Shown here piece after piece: positions 34,867 to 44,413 of a stretch of DNA of 64,000 nucleotides (the first letter of the stretch is position 1; every line of letters starts with the position of its first letter). This DNA comes from Deltaproteobacteria bacterium (GTDB lineage: Bacteria > Myxococcota_A > Polyangia > DRWM01 > JAAZOP01). A program made the translations under genes and the position numbers. Under the pieces are notes generated by a model that worked only from the letters and a program-made list of their open reading frames with translations, made no database searches and was not told the DNA's origin. The stretch lies in contig JACRCX010000028.1 in assembly GCA_016218815.1 (NCBI GenBank), positions 1-64,000 of the forward strand. The letters are read 5' to 3'.

Positions 34867-35358
34867 TCAGCGTCGGGCGGCATGGGCGGAGGCGCCCGCC
34901 AGAGCACGGAAGCGGGTGGCGCGCCAGTCGTCGCCGACGCGCCGCAAGGCCAGATCGACGGGGATCGACTGGTCGGGATCGCCGTCGCGCCGGAGGACGA
35001 GGCGGAAGTAGGCATGGGCGCGTCCACCGTCGATTTCGATCGTGGGCGACTCCAGCCGGAGGCTGGCGTCGCGCATCCAATCGGTCGCGTCCGACAGCCG
35101 TTCCTGGAGCAGCTCGACGTCGTCGGCAGCGAAGCGATCGTGGTCGGCACCGACGTCGATCTGGAACCCGTCGCCGTCGAGGTCGAGCAGGGGGACGAGG
35201 CGATCGGCGTCGCTGGTGGCGGCGGCGGAGCGAATCTCGTCCAGGACCTTCTCGATCCGTTCCTCGTCGGTCTCGACGAGGAGGTCGATGCCGAGCGCGA
35301 CGGCGCCGCCGGCGAGGGCGAGGACGACGGCGTAGATGGTGATTCGTCTCATCAACAT
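34867..35358 (-). CDS. membrane-anchored NTF2-like small protein
   Basis: A 163-residue protein with an N-terminal anchor (RRITIYAVVLALAGGAVALG). A soluble domain follows (EERIEKVLDEIRSAAATSDA ... GGRAHAYFRLVLRRDGDPDQ ... VDLALRRVGDDWRATRF), whose helix-sheet pattern resembles NTF2/SnoaL-like folds. The start is ATG 35358 or 35352; neither has a good ribosome site. It is divergent from dapF. A large open frame on the opposite strand here is judged non-coding. Function unknown. Confidence 0.65.
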   Translation of the reverse strand: MLMRRITIYAVVLALAGGAVALGIDLLVETDEERIEKVLDEIRSAAATSDADRLVPLLDLDGDGFQIDVGADHDRFAADDVELLQERLSDATDWMRDASLRLESPTIEIDGGRAHAYFRLVLRRDGDPDQSIPVDLALRRVGDDWRATRFRALAGASAHAARR

Positions 35359-35498
35359 GGGATTCAGCAAGGGGCATGCCACCCCGAGGCACCTCGAAAT
35401 CACAGGGAGATCCGTCGGCCCGGCGGCGAAGGCGCGGGGCAGGGTGACGCGGGCGTCCGTTGCGCCCCGTCGCCGGTGACTTTCTGTCAATCGGTGCT

Positions 35499-35527
35499 TT
35501 GACACGCCGCGCGGGGCGCGCGAAACT
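35499..35527 (+). promoter_or_regulatory. promoter of dapF
   Basis: Perfect TTGACA, 17 nt, GAAACT; the -10 ends 7 nt before the dapF ATG at 35535. A second TTGACA faces the other way at 35485-35490. Confidence 0.4.
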
Positions 35528-35534
35528 CGGGGCG

Positions 35535-36413
35535 ATGGCGGAGTTGATTCCGTTCGCGAAGTACGAGGGGCTGGGCAACGACTTCGTCCTGATCGACGAC
35601 CCGCTGGACCGGCTGGCGATCTCGGCGGAGCTGGCGGCCGCGATCTGCGATCGTCGGCTGGGGATCGGCGCCGACGGATTGCTGGTGGTGGCGGCCCCGC
35701 GCCTGGCGGAGGCAGCGGCGCGGATGCGCTACTGGAACCAGGACGGGAGTCCCTCCGCGATGTGCGGCAACGGAGTCCGCTGCATCGCCAAGCACGTACG
35801 CGATCGCCACGGCGTGCCGTTGGGCCCGTTCGTCATCGACACGGACGCGGGTCCGGTGCGCTGCCGGATCGCGAGCGAGGGGGAGGGGTTGTCGCGGGTG
35901 GAGGTCGAGCTGGTGGCGCCGCGGCTGGACCCGACGGCGGTGCCGGTCGTGCTTCCCGCCGGGGCCTCGGAGATCGTCCGCGAGTCGAACGGTCGCGGGG
36001 TGCGTTTCCTGCCGCTATCGATGGGCAACCCGCACGCGGTGACGTTCGACGTGTCCGACGAGGGGGAACGGCGGTGGCTGGGTCCGGCGATGGAATCGGA
36101 TGCGGCATTCCCGGAGCGGGTGAACGTCGGCTTCGCGCAGCTCGTGGGCGAGGCGGAGCTCCGCCTGGACGTCTACGAGCGGGGGTGCGGGTTCACGCGC
36201 GCGTGCGGCAGCGGCGCGGCGGCGGCCGTGGTGGCGGCCGGTGCGACGGGTCGCATCCCCTGGGGCACCTCGACCGTCGTCCACCTGCCCGGGGGCGAGC
36301 TGCGCCTGACGGCACCGGGACCCGACCGGCCCGTGCTGATGGAGGGACCCGCGCGTCGCGTGTTCGAGGGCACCTTCGTGATGCGGCACCTGGTGCCGGG
36401 GAGCCGCGGGTAG
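35535..36413 (+). CDS. dapF: diaminopimelate epimerase
   Basis: DapF converts LL- to meso-diaminopimelate for peptidoglycan and lysine synthesis. The 292-residue protein starts MAELIPFAKYEGLGNDFVLI. The two catalytic cysteines are in MCGNGVRC and ACGSGA, and GNPHAV follows the family pattern. The ATG at 35535 matches the family N-terminus; the frame is open further upstream but that part overlaps a TTGACA/GAAACT promoter. No Shine-Dalgarno is seen, consistent with a leaderless or nearly leaderless mRNA. Confidence 0.96.
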   Translation: MAELIPFAKYEGLGNDFVLIDDPLDRLAISAELAAAICDRRLGIGADGLLVVAAPRLAEAAARMRYWNQDGSPSAMCGNGVRCIAKHVRDRHGVPLGPFVIDTDAGPVRCRIASEGEGLSRVEVELVAPRLDPTAVPVVLPAGASEIVRESNGRGVRFLPLSMGNPHAVTFDVSDEGERRWLGPAMESDAAFPERVNVGFAQLVGEAELRLDVYERGCGFTRACGSGAAAAVVAAGATGRIPWGTSTVVHLPGGELRLTAPGPDRPVLMEGPARRVFEGTFVMRHLVPGSRG

Positions 36414-36446
36414 GGCTCGTCGGGGGCGGCGGCTGCGGCCAGCCGA

Positions 36447-36475
36447 TTGACCCGTCCGGGCGACGAGCCTAGGCT
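36447..36475 (+). promoter_or_regulatory. promoter of leader ORF and GGDEF-EAL genes
   Basis: TTGACC, exactly 17 nt, TAGGCT. The -10 ends 8 nt before an ATG at 36484 that opens a 20-codon leader ORF. Confidence 0.6.
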
Positions 36476-36483
36476 GGTCCACG

Positions 36484-36546
36484 ATGGGTGGGGAATCGTC
36501 GGTCGTCCGTAGCCCGCCGGTGCGACCGGACTGCGCGCGGCCGTGA
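36484..36546 (+). CDS. predicted 20-residue leader peptide
   Basis: ATG at 36484 opens MGGESSVVRSPPVRPDCARP and ends in a TGA whose first two bases lie in the GTG start of the GGDEF-EAL gene (GTGA). Its start sits where transcription should begin from the TTGACC/TAGGCT promoter, so it would be a leaderless leader ORF that couples translation to the downstream gene. Alternatively it is simply untranslated 5' sequence. No known family; evidence is positional only. Confidence 0.4.
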   Translation: MGGESSVVRSPPVRPDCARP

Positions 36547-38909
36547 ACGTCCTCTCCGTCGCGTCGCTGTTCGCCACGTACTTCTACGTCTACTGCCTGG
36601 GGTACGTCCTGTCGCTTTCCGGCCCGCGCCTGCTGCGCGTCTCCTTCGCCGCGCTGAGTCTGCTGTTCGCCGCGTGGGCCTTCCCCTACGTGTTCATGCT
36701 GTCGGCGTCGACGAAGGCCGAATACTTCGCATGGCTTCCGGCATCAGAGATGGCCGGAGCGGCGATCCCGGGGCTGGTGTTGTATTTCCTGCTCGTGCTC
36801 TCCGGCATGCCGCGGCGCAGGCTGCGCCTGATCGCACCGGTGTTGATCGTCGTGACCGCGGTCTTCGTCGCGCGCGCGGCGACGGGCACGCTGTTCGCGG
36901 CCGACGCGGTGCGCGGCCCGTTGGGATGGGTCGAGACGTCGGACTTCGGGTCGCCGTGGACGGTGGCCGTGAACCTCTGGTACCTGCTCTGCGCGGGGGG
37001 CGGACTCTGGCACTGCCGGAGCTGGGGCCGGCGGACGTCGAGTGCCCGCGAGAAGGCGCAGGCCACCATCATCCTCCGCACCGGCGTCGCGATGCTCGCG
37101 CTGATTGGCCTCTCGGTGACCGTGCTCCCGGCGCTCGGCGACAACCACGTGCCGTCCACGGCGCACCTGGCCGCCGCGATCTGGGTCGTCGGCATCTTCC
37201 GCGCGATCACGCGGCACGGCCTGATGACGTTGACCGCGGGGCGGGCGGTGGAAGCAATGGTCCGGTCGATGCCGGACGGGCTGCTGCTGCTCGACCTGCG
37301 CGGACGTGTGGTCGCGGCCAACGAGTCCGCGTTGCGCATGGTCGGGTGGTCGAACCCAGAGGCGCACGGGAAGCGCTGGGTGGACCTCCTGGCGCCGGGA
37401 CGGGGGGACGCCGAGCGCCTGACGGCGGCCGTGGGGGGCGGTCCGGTCCCCCATTTCGAGACGGAGGTGCGGCGCAAGGACGGCGCGGTGGTTCCCGTGG
37501 TGTTGTCGGTATCGGTGGCTCGCGATCATTTCGGCGACCCTCGGGGAATCGTCGCCGTGGTCCGCGACGAGACGGAGCGGCTGCGGGCGGAAGAGCGGCT
37601 GCGGCACATGGCGCACCACGACGCGCTGACCGGGCTGCCCAACCGGCTGCTGTTCCGCGACCGGCTGGAGCAGGGGGTGGTCCGCGCGCGACGCTACGAC
37701 CACGCCGTCGGCGTCCTCGCGCTCGACTTCGACCGCCTGAAGGAGGTCAACGACCGGCTGGGGCACGAGGCCGGGGACGAACTGCTGCGGGGCGCCGCCG
37801 CGCGGCTGGGGGAAGGGCTGGGCGCCGGCGACACGCTCGCGCGGACGGGAGGCGACGAGTTCGCCCTCGTCTGTGCCGAGCTCGCCGGCGTCTCCGAGGC
37901 GGAAGCGATCGCGCGGCGGATTCTCGAGTCGTTCGTGCGGCCGTTCACGGTCGGCGGCCGGGAGTGGCGGGCGAGCGCCAGCGTCGGCGTCGCGGTCTTT
38001 CCGGATCACGGGCGCGACGGCGACGAGTTGCTGCGCCGCGCCGACCTCGCGCTGTACGAGGCCAAGGGCGCGGGGCGGAACGGGTTCCGAGTCTGGTCGC
38101 CGACCCTGGGCCGGATCGCACAGGCGGGCCGCAAGCTCGGGGAGCGACTGCGCCGGGCGCTGGCGGAGAAGCAGTTCCTCCTGCACTACCAGCCGCAGGT
38201 GGATCTGGCGTCGGGGGAGGTCGTCGCCGTCGAGGCCCTCGTACGTTGGCTCGATCCCGAGCGCGGGCTCGTGGCAGCGGCCGAGTTTCTGCCGGTGGCG
38301 GAGGAGACGGGACTGATCGAGCCGCTCGGGGAGTGGGTGCTGCGCACGGCGTGCGCGCAGAACGCGGCCTGGCGCGCGGCCGGGCTGCCGCGGGTCCCGG
38401 TGACGGTGAACATCTCGCCGCGGCAACTCCTGGCCCCCGGCCTCGTCGAGCGGATCCGCGAGGCGCTGGAGCGGACGCGGCTGGCGCCGGAGGATCTCGA
38501 GGTCGAGGTGACCGAGGACGCGGCGCGCCAGGACGCGAGGCAGGCGGCCGAGACGCTCCGCGGCTTGCGGGACCTCGGAGTGGGGCTGGCCATCGACGAT
38601 CTGGGGACCGGCCGCACGTCGCTCCTGTTCCTCACGGCCTGGCCGGGCCGGACGCTGAAGATCGGCCAGGCGCTGGTCCGCGACCTCGGGACGGCACCGG
38701 AGAACCGGACGATCGTCGAAGGGATCCTCGCGCTGGCGCGGGCGGTGGGCGTGGAACGCGTCGTGGCGGAAGGAGTGGAGTCCGCGGCGCAGGCGGATCT
38801 GCTGCGCACGCTCGGCTGCCGGGCGGCGCAGGGCTACTACTTCGCACGGCCCGCGACGGCTCAGGCGTGCGCGACGTTCCTGGCGCGGAAGGCGGAGGCG
38901 GGGCGATGA
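36543..38909 (+). CDS. membrane PAS-GGDEF-EAL protein 1
   Basis: A 788-residue c-di-GMP enzyme. Residues 1-225 hold about seven membrane spans like the 7TM sensor region of some histidine kinases. A PAS domain (about 240-350) follows. The GGDEF domain carries RTGGDEF near residue 437 but lacks the RxxD inhibitory site (AGDT instead). The EAL domain has VEALVRW, the Asn of NISPRQ, EVTED, both aspartates in DDLGTG, the Lys of LKIG, AEGVE and QGYYF. All expected EAL metal and catalytic residues are thus present, and phosphodiesterase activity is likely. It starts with GTG at 36543 overlapping a leader ORF, and its TGA overlaps the ATG of the paralogue downstream. Confidence 0.92.
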   Translation: MNVLSVASLFATYFYVYCLGYVLSLSGPRLLRVSFAALSLLFAAWAFPYVFMLSASTKAEYFAWLPASEMAGAAIPGLVLYFLLVLSGMPRRRLRLIAPVLIVVTAVFVARAATGTLFAADAVRGPLGWVETSDFGSPWTVAVNLWYLLCAGGGLWHCRSWGRRTSSAREKAQATIILRTGVAMLALIGLSVTVLPALGDNHVPSTAHLAAAIWVVGIFRAITRHGLMTLTAGRAVEAMVRSMPDGLLLLDLRGRVVAANESALRMVGWSNPEAHGKRWVDLLAPGRGDAERLTAAVGGGPVPHFETEVRRKDGAVVPVVLSVSVARDHFGDPRGIVAVVRDETERLRAEERLRHMAHHDALTGLPNRLLFRDRLEQGVVRARRYDHAVGVLALDFDRLKEVNDRLGHEAGDELLRGAAARLGEGLGAGDTLARTGGDEFALVCAELAGVSEAEAIARRILESFVRPFTVGGREWRASASVGVAVFPDHGRDGDELLRRADLALYEAKGAGRNGFRVWSPTLGRIAQAGRKLGERLRRALAEKQFLLHYQPQVDLASGEVVAVEALVRWLDPERGLVAAAEFLPVAEETGLIEPLGEWVLRTACAQNAAWRAAGLPRVPVTVNISPRQLLAPGLVERIREALERTRLAPEDLEVEVTEDAARQDARQAAETLRGLRDLGVGLAIDDLGTGRTSLLFLTAWPGRTLKIGQALVRDLGTAPENRTIVEGILALARAVGVERVVAEGVESAAQADLLRTLGCRAAQGYYFARPATAQACATFLARKAEAGR

Positions 38910-41263
38910 GCGTCTTCGCCCTGCTCAACCTGACGGCCGGCGTGTTCCACGTGCTGCGCGGGATCGAGGTCGTGCAGCTCGACCCGCGCTCGCGGACCAA
39001 CCGCCTCTGCCTGTATTCCTGCGTGCTCCTGGGGTGGTGGGCGTTCGCGTACGCCTTCGCGCAGAGCTCGGAGACGGCAGCGGGCTACTGGGCCTGGTAC
39101 CGGGCCGGCAGCGTCGGTTGGATCCTGGTCCCGGCGATGCTCCTCGACTTCTTCCTGCTGCTCGCCTATCCGCCGGGGTCGCGCGCCCACACGCCGTGGC
39201 GCTGGCTGGTGCACGTCCCGGCGCTGATCTTCCTCGTGCGCGGCCTGTCCGGCATGCCGCTCGTCGCCGGCCGGATCACCCGCGGCCCGCTCGGCTGGGT
39301 CGAGTATCCGGCGACGGACTCGCTGTGGCCGGTCCTCTTCTCCGTCTACTTCATCGGCTGCCTGCTGGCCGGAGCGGCCGTGGCGGTGCTGTGGGGGCGG
39401 CGGACGCGCCTTCGGCGCGAGAGGCGGCAGGCGTTCTACATCGCGGGATTCGGCGCGCTCACCGTGATGCTCATCGCCTTCGTCGAGCTGGTGCTGCCGG
39501 AGTTCGGCCATCCCCTGCCGGTCATTTCGCCGGCGATCGCGATCCTGTGGGTCGTGGGCATCTGGTGGGGCGTGGCCCGGCACGGATTGCTCAAGCTCAC
39601 CGCAGGACTGGCCGCGGAGGACATCCTGGCGACGATGACCGACCCGGTCGTCCTGCTGGACGAGCACGGCACAATCGTGCGCGTCAACGGTGCCTGCAGC
39701 CGCGTTTTCGGGGGCGTCGAAACCGACTGGGTCGGGCGGACGCTGGAGCAACTGCTCGCCGAAGGTCGCGCCGCGGACGCGGCGCGTCTGGAACGCCTCG
39801 TCGCCGGCGGCCCGGTGCCCCATTTCGAGACGGAGGTTCGCCGAGCGGACGACTCGACGTTTCCCGCGTTTCTCTCGGCTGCCCAGGTCCTGGATCACGC
39901 GGGCGGGGCGTTCGGCACGGCGGTGGTCCTGCGCGACGCGTCCGAGTATGCGCGGACGGAGGATCGCCTGGACCATCTGGCGCACCACGACCCGTTGACC
40001 GACCTGCCCAATCGCTTCCTGTTCGGCGACCGCCTGGACCACGCCCTGGGGCGTGCGCGGCGCCGAAACGAGGCGCTGGCGGTGATGATGCTGGACCTGG
40101 ACCATTTCAAGGAGGTCAACGACACCCTGGGCCACGAGGCCGGGGACCTGCTGCTGCGGGCGGTCGCCGAACGGCTCACGGGCTGCATCCGCCGGAGCGA
40201 CACGGTGGCACGGATGGGCGGCGACGAGTTCGTCTTCGTGTTGCCCGACCTGAAGCAGGCCGCCGACGTGCGGGTGGTCGCCGAGCGGATCGTCGCGGCG
40301 CTCGCCAGGCCGGTGGACGTCGCCGGCTCCGCTCTGACGGTCGCCGCGAGCATCGGCATCGCGTTGTTCCCGGCGCACGGCCGGGACGCCGCCGCGCTGC
40401 TGACGTGCGCGGACGCGGCGATGTACCGGGTGAAGGCGACGGGGCGCCGCGCGTGGCGGGTGTTCGACCCGGCGGCGGGCGACACGACGACGGCGAGACC
40501 GGAGGAACCCGGCCGAATCCGGGAGGCGCTGGAGCGCGGCGAGCTGGTGCTGCACTACCAGCCGCAGCGGGAGCCTGCGACGGGGCGGGTCGCGGCGGTG
40601 GAGGCGCTGCTGCGCTGGCAGCATCCGGAGCGCGGGCTGCTGCCGCCGACGGCGTTCCTGCCGGCGGCGGCGGAGTCGGGGGCCGTCGGGGAGATCTGCG
40701 GTTGGGCGACGCGGGCGGCGGCGGCGCAGGCCCAGGCGTGGCGCGTCGCGGGGCTTGCCGTGCCGCGTCTCGCGGTCAATCTCGGCCCGCAGGAGCTGCT
40801 GGTTCCCGACCTGCCCGAGCGGCTGCGCCGGGCATTGGAGTCGACCGGGTTGCCGGCGGAAGCGCTGGAACTGGAGATCACCGAGGACGTCGCGGCGCAG
40901 GACGAGACCATGCTGCGCACGCTGGAGCGGGTGCGGCAGCTCGGCGTGCGCATCGCCGTGGACGCCTTCGGCACCGGTCCGACCTCGCTCGTCTTCCTCG
41001 CACGCTTCCCGGTGCAGACGCTGAAGATCGCGCCCGCGTTCGTGCGCGGGGTTCCGGAGCACGCGGAGCGTGCGGCGGTGGTGCGGGCGATCATCGCGCT
41101 GGCCCGCGCGCTGCACGTCGAACGCGTGGTGGCGGAGGGGGTAGAGACTTCCGAGCAGCTCGAATTCCTGCGCTCCGTCGGCATCGACGCCGTCCAGGGG
41201 CATTTCATCGGCCGCCCCGCCTCCGCGCAGGAGACCGCGACGCTCCTGGCGACTCGCGCGTGA
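38906..41263 (+). CDS. membrane PAS-GGDEF-EAL protein 2 with altered EAL site
   Basis: A 785-residue tandem paralogue of the preceding gene with the same 7TM-PAS-GGDEF-EAL plan. Its GGDEF (RMGGDEF near residue 438) has an intact RxxD inhibitory site (RRSD five residues before), so feedback-controlled cyclase activity is plausible. In the EAL domain the usual DDFGTG is VDAFGTG (about residue 686), so the second metal-binding Asp is Ala. EAL, the Asn, the Lys, AEGVE and QGHF remain. Phosphodiesterase activity is probably weak or lost. ATGA overlap with gene 1 implies equal expression, so the pair may act as phosphodiesterase and cyclase partners. Confidence 0.92.
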   Translation: MSVFALLNLTAGVFHVLRGIEVVQLDPRSRTNRLCLYSCVLLGWWAFAYAFAQSSETAAGYWAWYRAGSVGWILVPAMLLDFFLLLAYPPGSRAHTPWRWLVHVPALIFLVRGLSGMPLVAGRITRGPLGWVEYPATDSLWPVLFSVYFIGCLLAGAAVAVLWGRRTRLRRERRQAFYIAGFGALTVMLIAFVELVLPEFGHPLPVISPAIAILWVVGIWWGVARHGLLKLTAGLAAEDILATMTDPVVLLDEHGTIVRVNGACSRVFGGVETDWVGRTLEQLLAEGRAADAARLERLVAGGPVPHFETEVRRADDSTFPAFLSAAQVLDHAGGAFGTAVVLRDASEYARTEDRLDHLAHHDPLTDLPNRFLFGDRLDHALGRARRRNEALAVMMLDLDHFKEVNDTLGHEAGDLLLRAVAERLTGCIRRSDTVARMGGDEFVFVLPDLKQAADVRVVAERIVAALARPVDVAGSALTVAASIGIALFPAHGRDAAALLTCADAAMYRVKATGRRAWRVFDPAAGDTTTARPEEPGRIREALERGELVLHYQPQREPATGRVAAVEALLRWQHPERGLLPPTAFLPAAAESGAVGEICGWATRAAAAQAQAWRVAGLAVPRLAVNLGPQELLVPDLPERLRRALESTGLPAEALELEITEDVAAQDETMLRTLERVRQLGVRIAVDAFGTGPTSLVFLARFPVQTLKIAPAFVRGVPEHAERAAVVRAIIALARALHVERVVAEGVETSEQLEFLRSVGIDAVQGHFIGRPASAQETATLLATRA

Positions 41264-41343
41264 CGTGGCGGCGCGCGGCAAGGCATTGCCGGGAGCCCGG
41301 CAGTCGCGCGCGTCGGGGACCAACGGCGACCGTCGCTGCCCTC

Positions 41344-42387
41344 TCAGAACATCGCCTTCTGGCCGCCCTTCCTGGGCGGGATCTTGAGGTGCTCGAGGAC
41401 GCGCGGGGTGCTGACGCGACCGCGGGGCGTCTTCTGGATCCAGCCGCCCTGGAGGAGGAAGGGCTCGTAGACGTCCTCGAGCGTGTCGCGGGGCTCGCCG
41501 AGGACCGCGGCCAGGGTCTCGATGCCGACCGGGCCGCCGTCGTGCGAATCCGCGATGCAGCGCAGGTACTTGCGGTCCATCTCGTCCAGGCCCTGGTCGT
41601 CCACGCCGAGGCGGCCCAGCGCCTCGTCGGCAACCTCGCGCGTGATCCGGCCGTCGTGGAGCACCTGGGCGAAGTCCCGCGCCCGGGCGAGGTAGCGGTT
41701 GGCCAGGCGCGGGGTGCCGCGCGAGCGCCGGCCAAGCTCGGCCGAGGCGTCTTGGGAAAGCTCCACCCCGAGCAACCGCGCGCTGCGCCGCACGATCGTC
41801 GCCAGATCCTCCGCCGGGTAGTAGTCCAGGCGGACCTCGATGCCGAAGCGCGTGCGCAGCGGGGACGTGATGAGGCCGGTGCGCGTGGTGGCGCCGACGA
41901 GCGTGAAGGGTTTCAGCGGCAACTTGAGCGTGGTGGCATGCGGGCCGTCGCCGGTGACCAGATCGATGAAGCCGTCCTCCATCGCGGGATAGAGGTGCTC
42001 CTCGACGGCGGGGTTGAGACGGTGGATTTCGTCGATGAAGAGCACGTCGCGTGGTCCGAGCTTGGTGAGCAAGCCGGCCAGGACGCCCTTGTGCTCGATC
42101 GCCGGGCCGCTGGTGGAGTGCAGCGTGACGCCCATCTCGTGGGCCAGGATGTGGGCCAGCGTGGTCTTTCCCAGGCCGGGGGGGCCGCAGAGGATCACGT
42201 GATCGAGCGGCTCGCGGCGCTTGCGGGCGGCATCGATGAACACGCGCAGGTTGGCGCGGTGGTTGGCGTGGCCGACGAACTCGTCGAGCCGTTCGGGCCG
42301 CAGCGAGATCTCGGTGGCGACGTCCGCGTCGTCGGCGGCGGCGTCGGAAACACCGCGGTGGATCGTGTCCTTGGCCACTGCCGTCAC
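41344..42387 (-). CDS. ruvB: Holliday junction helicase RuvB
   Basis: RuvB is the hexameric AAA+ motor for branch migration. The 347 residues contain Walker A GPPGLGKT, Walker [11 protein letters not shown], the sensor region [20 protein letters not shown] and the C-terminal winged helix ([13 protein letters not shown]). Its ATG overlaps the ruvA TGA (ATGA). It is the last gene of yebC-ruvC-ruvA-ruvB. Confidence 0.98.
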   Translation of the reverse strand: MTAVAKDTIHRGVSDAAADDADVATEISLRPERLDEFVGHANHRANLRVFIDAARKRREPLDHVILCGPPGLGKTTLAHILAHEMGVTLHSTSGPAIEHKGVLAGLLTKLGPRDVLFIDEIHRLNPAVEEHLYPAMEDGFIDLVTGDGPHATTLKLPLKPFTLVGATTRTGLITSPLRTRFGIEVRLDYYPAEDLATIVRRSARLLGVELSQDASAELGRRSRGTPRLANRYLARARDFAQVLHDGRITREVADEALGRLGVDDQGLDEMDRKYLRCIADSHDGGPVGIETLAAVLGEPRDTLEDVYEPFLLQGGWIQKTPRGRVSTPRVLEHLKIPPRKGGQKAMF

Positions 42388-42980
42388 CCCATCGCGTCCT
42401 GGAGCGCCTGGCGCATCAGGGTCTCGAAGTCCGCCTCGGCTCCGAGCCTGGCGCGGGCGACCTCGACCGCGCGCATCGCCTGCGCGGGACGATACCCCAG
42501 ACCGCTGAGGGCGGCGACGGCCTTCTCGTCGTCGGCGCGCGGCCCGGTGGAGGCGGCCCGCGGCGTCTCCGCCGCCCAGGCCAACGCCTTGTCCTTCAGC
42601 TCCAGCAGCAGCCGCGCGGCGAGCTTCTGGCCGACGCCGCTCACCTTGAGCAGCGCCTTGCGATCCTCGCGCAAAATCGCGTCGCGCAGCTCCGCCACCG
42701 TCAGCACGGAGAACACGCCCATCGCCGTACGCGGCCCGACGCCGGAGATGCCGATCACCTGCCGGAACACGTCGCGCTCGGCCGCCGAGGCGAACCCGAA
42801 CGCCTCCTGCCGGTCCTCCGCGTAGACGACGTGCGTGTGGACCACGACACGTTCCGCAGCCAGCGGAAACCGTTCCGCATCGCGCACCGGAACCAGTACC
42901 TGGTAGCCGACGCCCTGCACGTCGAGCACGATGCGCCCCGGCTGCGCCGCGACCACCGTTCCCGCCAGCCGATCAATCAT
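42384..42980 (-). CDS. ruvA: Holliday junction DNA-binding protein RuvA
   Basis: RuvA binds the four-way junction and loads RuvB. The start ATG at 42980 ([20 protein letters not shown]) gives 198 residues; GGGGAAGG lies upstream. The OB-fold N-terminal domain, two helix-hairpin-helix motifs ([14 protein letters not shown] and [16 protein letters not shown]) and the C-terminal domain III ([20 protein letters not shown]) are all present. It overlaps ruvB by 4 nt. Confidence 0.97.
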   Translation of the reverse strand: MIDRLAGTVVAAQPGRIVLDVQGVGYQVLVPVRDAERFPLAAERVVVHTHVVYAEDRQEAFGFASAAERDVFRQVIGISGVGPRTAMGVFSVLTVAELRDAILREDRKALLKVSGVGQKLAARLLLELKDKALAWAAETPRAASTGPRADDEKAVAALSGLGYRPAQAMRAVEVARARLGAEADFETLMRQALQDAMG

Positions 42981-43026
42981 CCGCCTTCCCCTCGTCGCTC
43001 TCCGGGAAGCCACCCATCAACAGGTT

Positions 43027-43059
43027 CCCAAACCAAGAACCAACAACCAAGAACCGACA
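43027..43059. repeat. simple repeat (accaagaacc) between ruvC and ruvA
   Basis: Imperfect copies of aaccaag/aaccaac units lie in the ruvC-ruvA gap. Same simple family as the stretch inside nusG at 3879-3917. Confidence 0.65.
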
Positions 43060-43064
43060 ACTCC

Positions 43065-43553
43065 TCACTTCGCCCCCTCCGGGTGCATGGCATGGCACAG
43101 CGCCACGGCGAGCGCGTCGGCCGCGTCGGCGGCGGGAGGCGTCGAGAGGCCGAGGATGACGCTGACCATGCGCGTGACCTGCGGCTTGTCGGCGCGCCCG
43201 CTGCCGGTGACGGCGCGTTTGACGACGGCCGGGGGGTAGCTGGCGATGGTCAGTCCGGCCTCCGCGAGCGTCACCAGGGCGACGCCGCGGGCCTGGGCGA
43301 GCTTCACGACCGATGGCACGCTGTGGCCGTAGAACACGTCCTCCATCGCGGCCGCGTCCGGCCGGTGTTCGGCGAGCAGCTCGGCCAGGCGGGCGCGGAT
43401 GCGGACGAGGCGATCGGCCATGTCGCCGTCGGCGCGAATGACCTCCTGGTGGACGAGCCGGTAGCGGGTGCCGTCGCGAGCGACGATGCCGACGCCGGTG
43501 CGCGACGATCCGGGATCGATGCCGAGCACGAGGGGAAGGGGGCGGTCGGTCAC
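43065..43553 (-). CDS. ruvC: Holliday junction resolvase RuvC
   Basis: RuvC cuts Holliday junctions. The 162 residues carry the acidic active site: Asp in LGIDPGSSRTG, Glu in MEDVFYGHS, and two Asp in AADAADALAVALCH. The start is GTG at 43553 with GGAGG close upstream. It lies 23 nt after yebC and is separated from ruvA by a simple repeat. Confidence 0.96.
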   Translation of the reverse strand: MTDRPLPLVLGIDPGSSRTGVGIVARDGTRYRLVHQEVIRADGDMADRLVRIRARLAELLAEHRPDAAAMEDVFYGHSVPSVVKLAQARGVALVTLAEAGLTIASYPPAVVKRAVTGSGRADKPQVTRMVSVILGLSTPPAADAADALAVALCHAMHPEGAK

Positions 43554-43576
43554 GAGCCTCCGTTCGTGGGAACGGA

Positions 43577-44323
43577 CTATTCGAGTCCTTCCATCACGTC
43601 GTCCGGGATGTCGAAGTTCGCCCAGACCGCCTGGACGTCGTCGTGCTCCTCGAGCGCCTCGTAGAGCTTGAGCATGGTCTCGGCCGGGCGGCCCTCGAGG
43701 CGCACGGTGGTCTGGGGGATCTTCTCGAACTTCGCCTCGGTCACCTCGATGTCGACGGCGACGAGCGCCTTCTTCACCACATCGATCTTGTCGGGGGCGG
43801 TCTGGACCTCCCAGTTCTCGCCCTGGTCGATGATCTCCTCGATGCCGGCGTCCAGGCCGACCTCCATCAGGCGATCCTCGGTGGCCTTCGGCTTGGGGAC
43901 CGTGAGTATGCCGCGCTTGTTGAACATCCAGCCGACGCAGCCGCTCTCGCCCATGTTCCCGTTGTGCCGCGTGAAGAGCTGCCGGATCTCGCCGACGGTG
44001 CGGTTCTTGGAGTCGGTGAGCGTGTCGACGAGGATGGCGACGCCGCCCGGTCCGTAGCCTTCGTAGACGATCTCCTCGTAGTTGACGCCTTCCAGCTCGC
44101 CCGTGCCGCGTTTGATCGCGCGCGTCACGGTGTCGCTGGGCATGTTGTTGGCGCGGGCGGAATCGAGGGCGCGACGGAGGCGGGGGTTGGAGTCGGCGTC
44201 GGCGCCGCCCATGCGCGCGGCGACGGTCAGCTCCTTGATCACCTTCGTGAACACCTTGCCGCGCTTGGCGTCGGCGGCGCCCTTCTTGTGCTTGATGGTG
44301 CTCCACCTGCTGTGGCCGGACAT
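43577..44323 (-). CDS. yebC: YebC/PmpR family protein
   Basis: A 248-residue YebC family protein. Family members have been described as DNA-binding regulators and, more recently, as ribosome-associated factors for proline-rich stretches. It begins [20 protein letters not shown], and [38 protein letters not shown] and FNKRG are family blocks. GGAGAACGAACG precedes the ATG. It is the first gene of the yebC-ruvCAB operon, a conserved arrangement. Confidence 0.97.
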   Translation of the reverse strand: MSGHSRWSTIKHKKGAADAKRGKVFTKVIKELTVAARMGGADADSNPRLRRALDSARANNMPSDTVTRAIKRGTGELEGVNYEEIVYEGYGPGGVAILVDTLTDSKNRTVGEIRQLFTRHNGNMGESGCVGWMFNKRGILTVPKPKATEDRLMEVGLDAGIEEIIDQGENWEVQTAPDKIDVVKKALVAVDIEVTEAKFEKIPQTTVRLEGRPAETMLKLYEALEEHDDVQAVWANFDIPDDVMEGLE

Positions 44324-44413
44324 CGTTCGTTCTCCTCGCGGGCGCCGGGACTCGTGCCCCGGCGGAAACAGCCGTCGCGACCGGAAGCGATCCTCCGCCG
44401 GTCGACCGGTCGG

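Noticed and set aside
34765-35502. 245-codon plus-strand frame opposite the NTF2-like gene
   Set aside because: The minus strand encodes a clean membrane anchor and a soluble domain; the plus frame is composition-driven.
36488-41263. One continuous 1591-codon frame across both GGDEF-EAL genes
   Set aside because: The upstream half is the wrong frame of gene 1. Each gene has its own membrane N-terminus, and they overlap by ATGA in different frames, so this is not a fusion or a frameshift.
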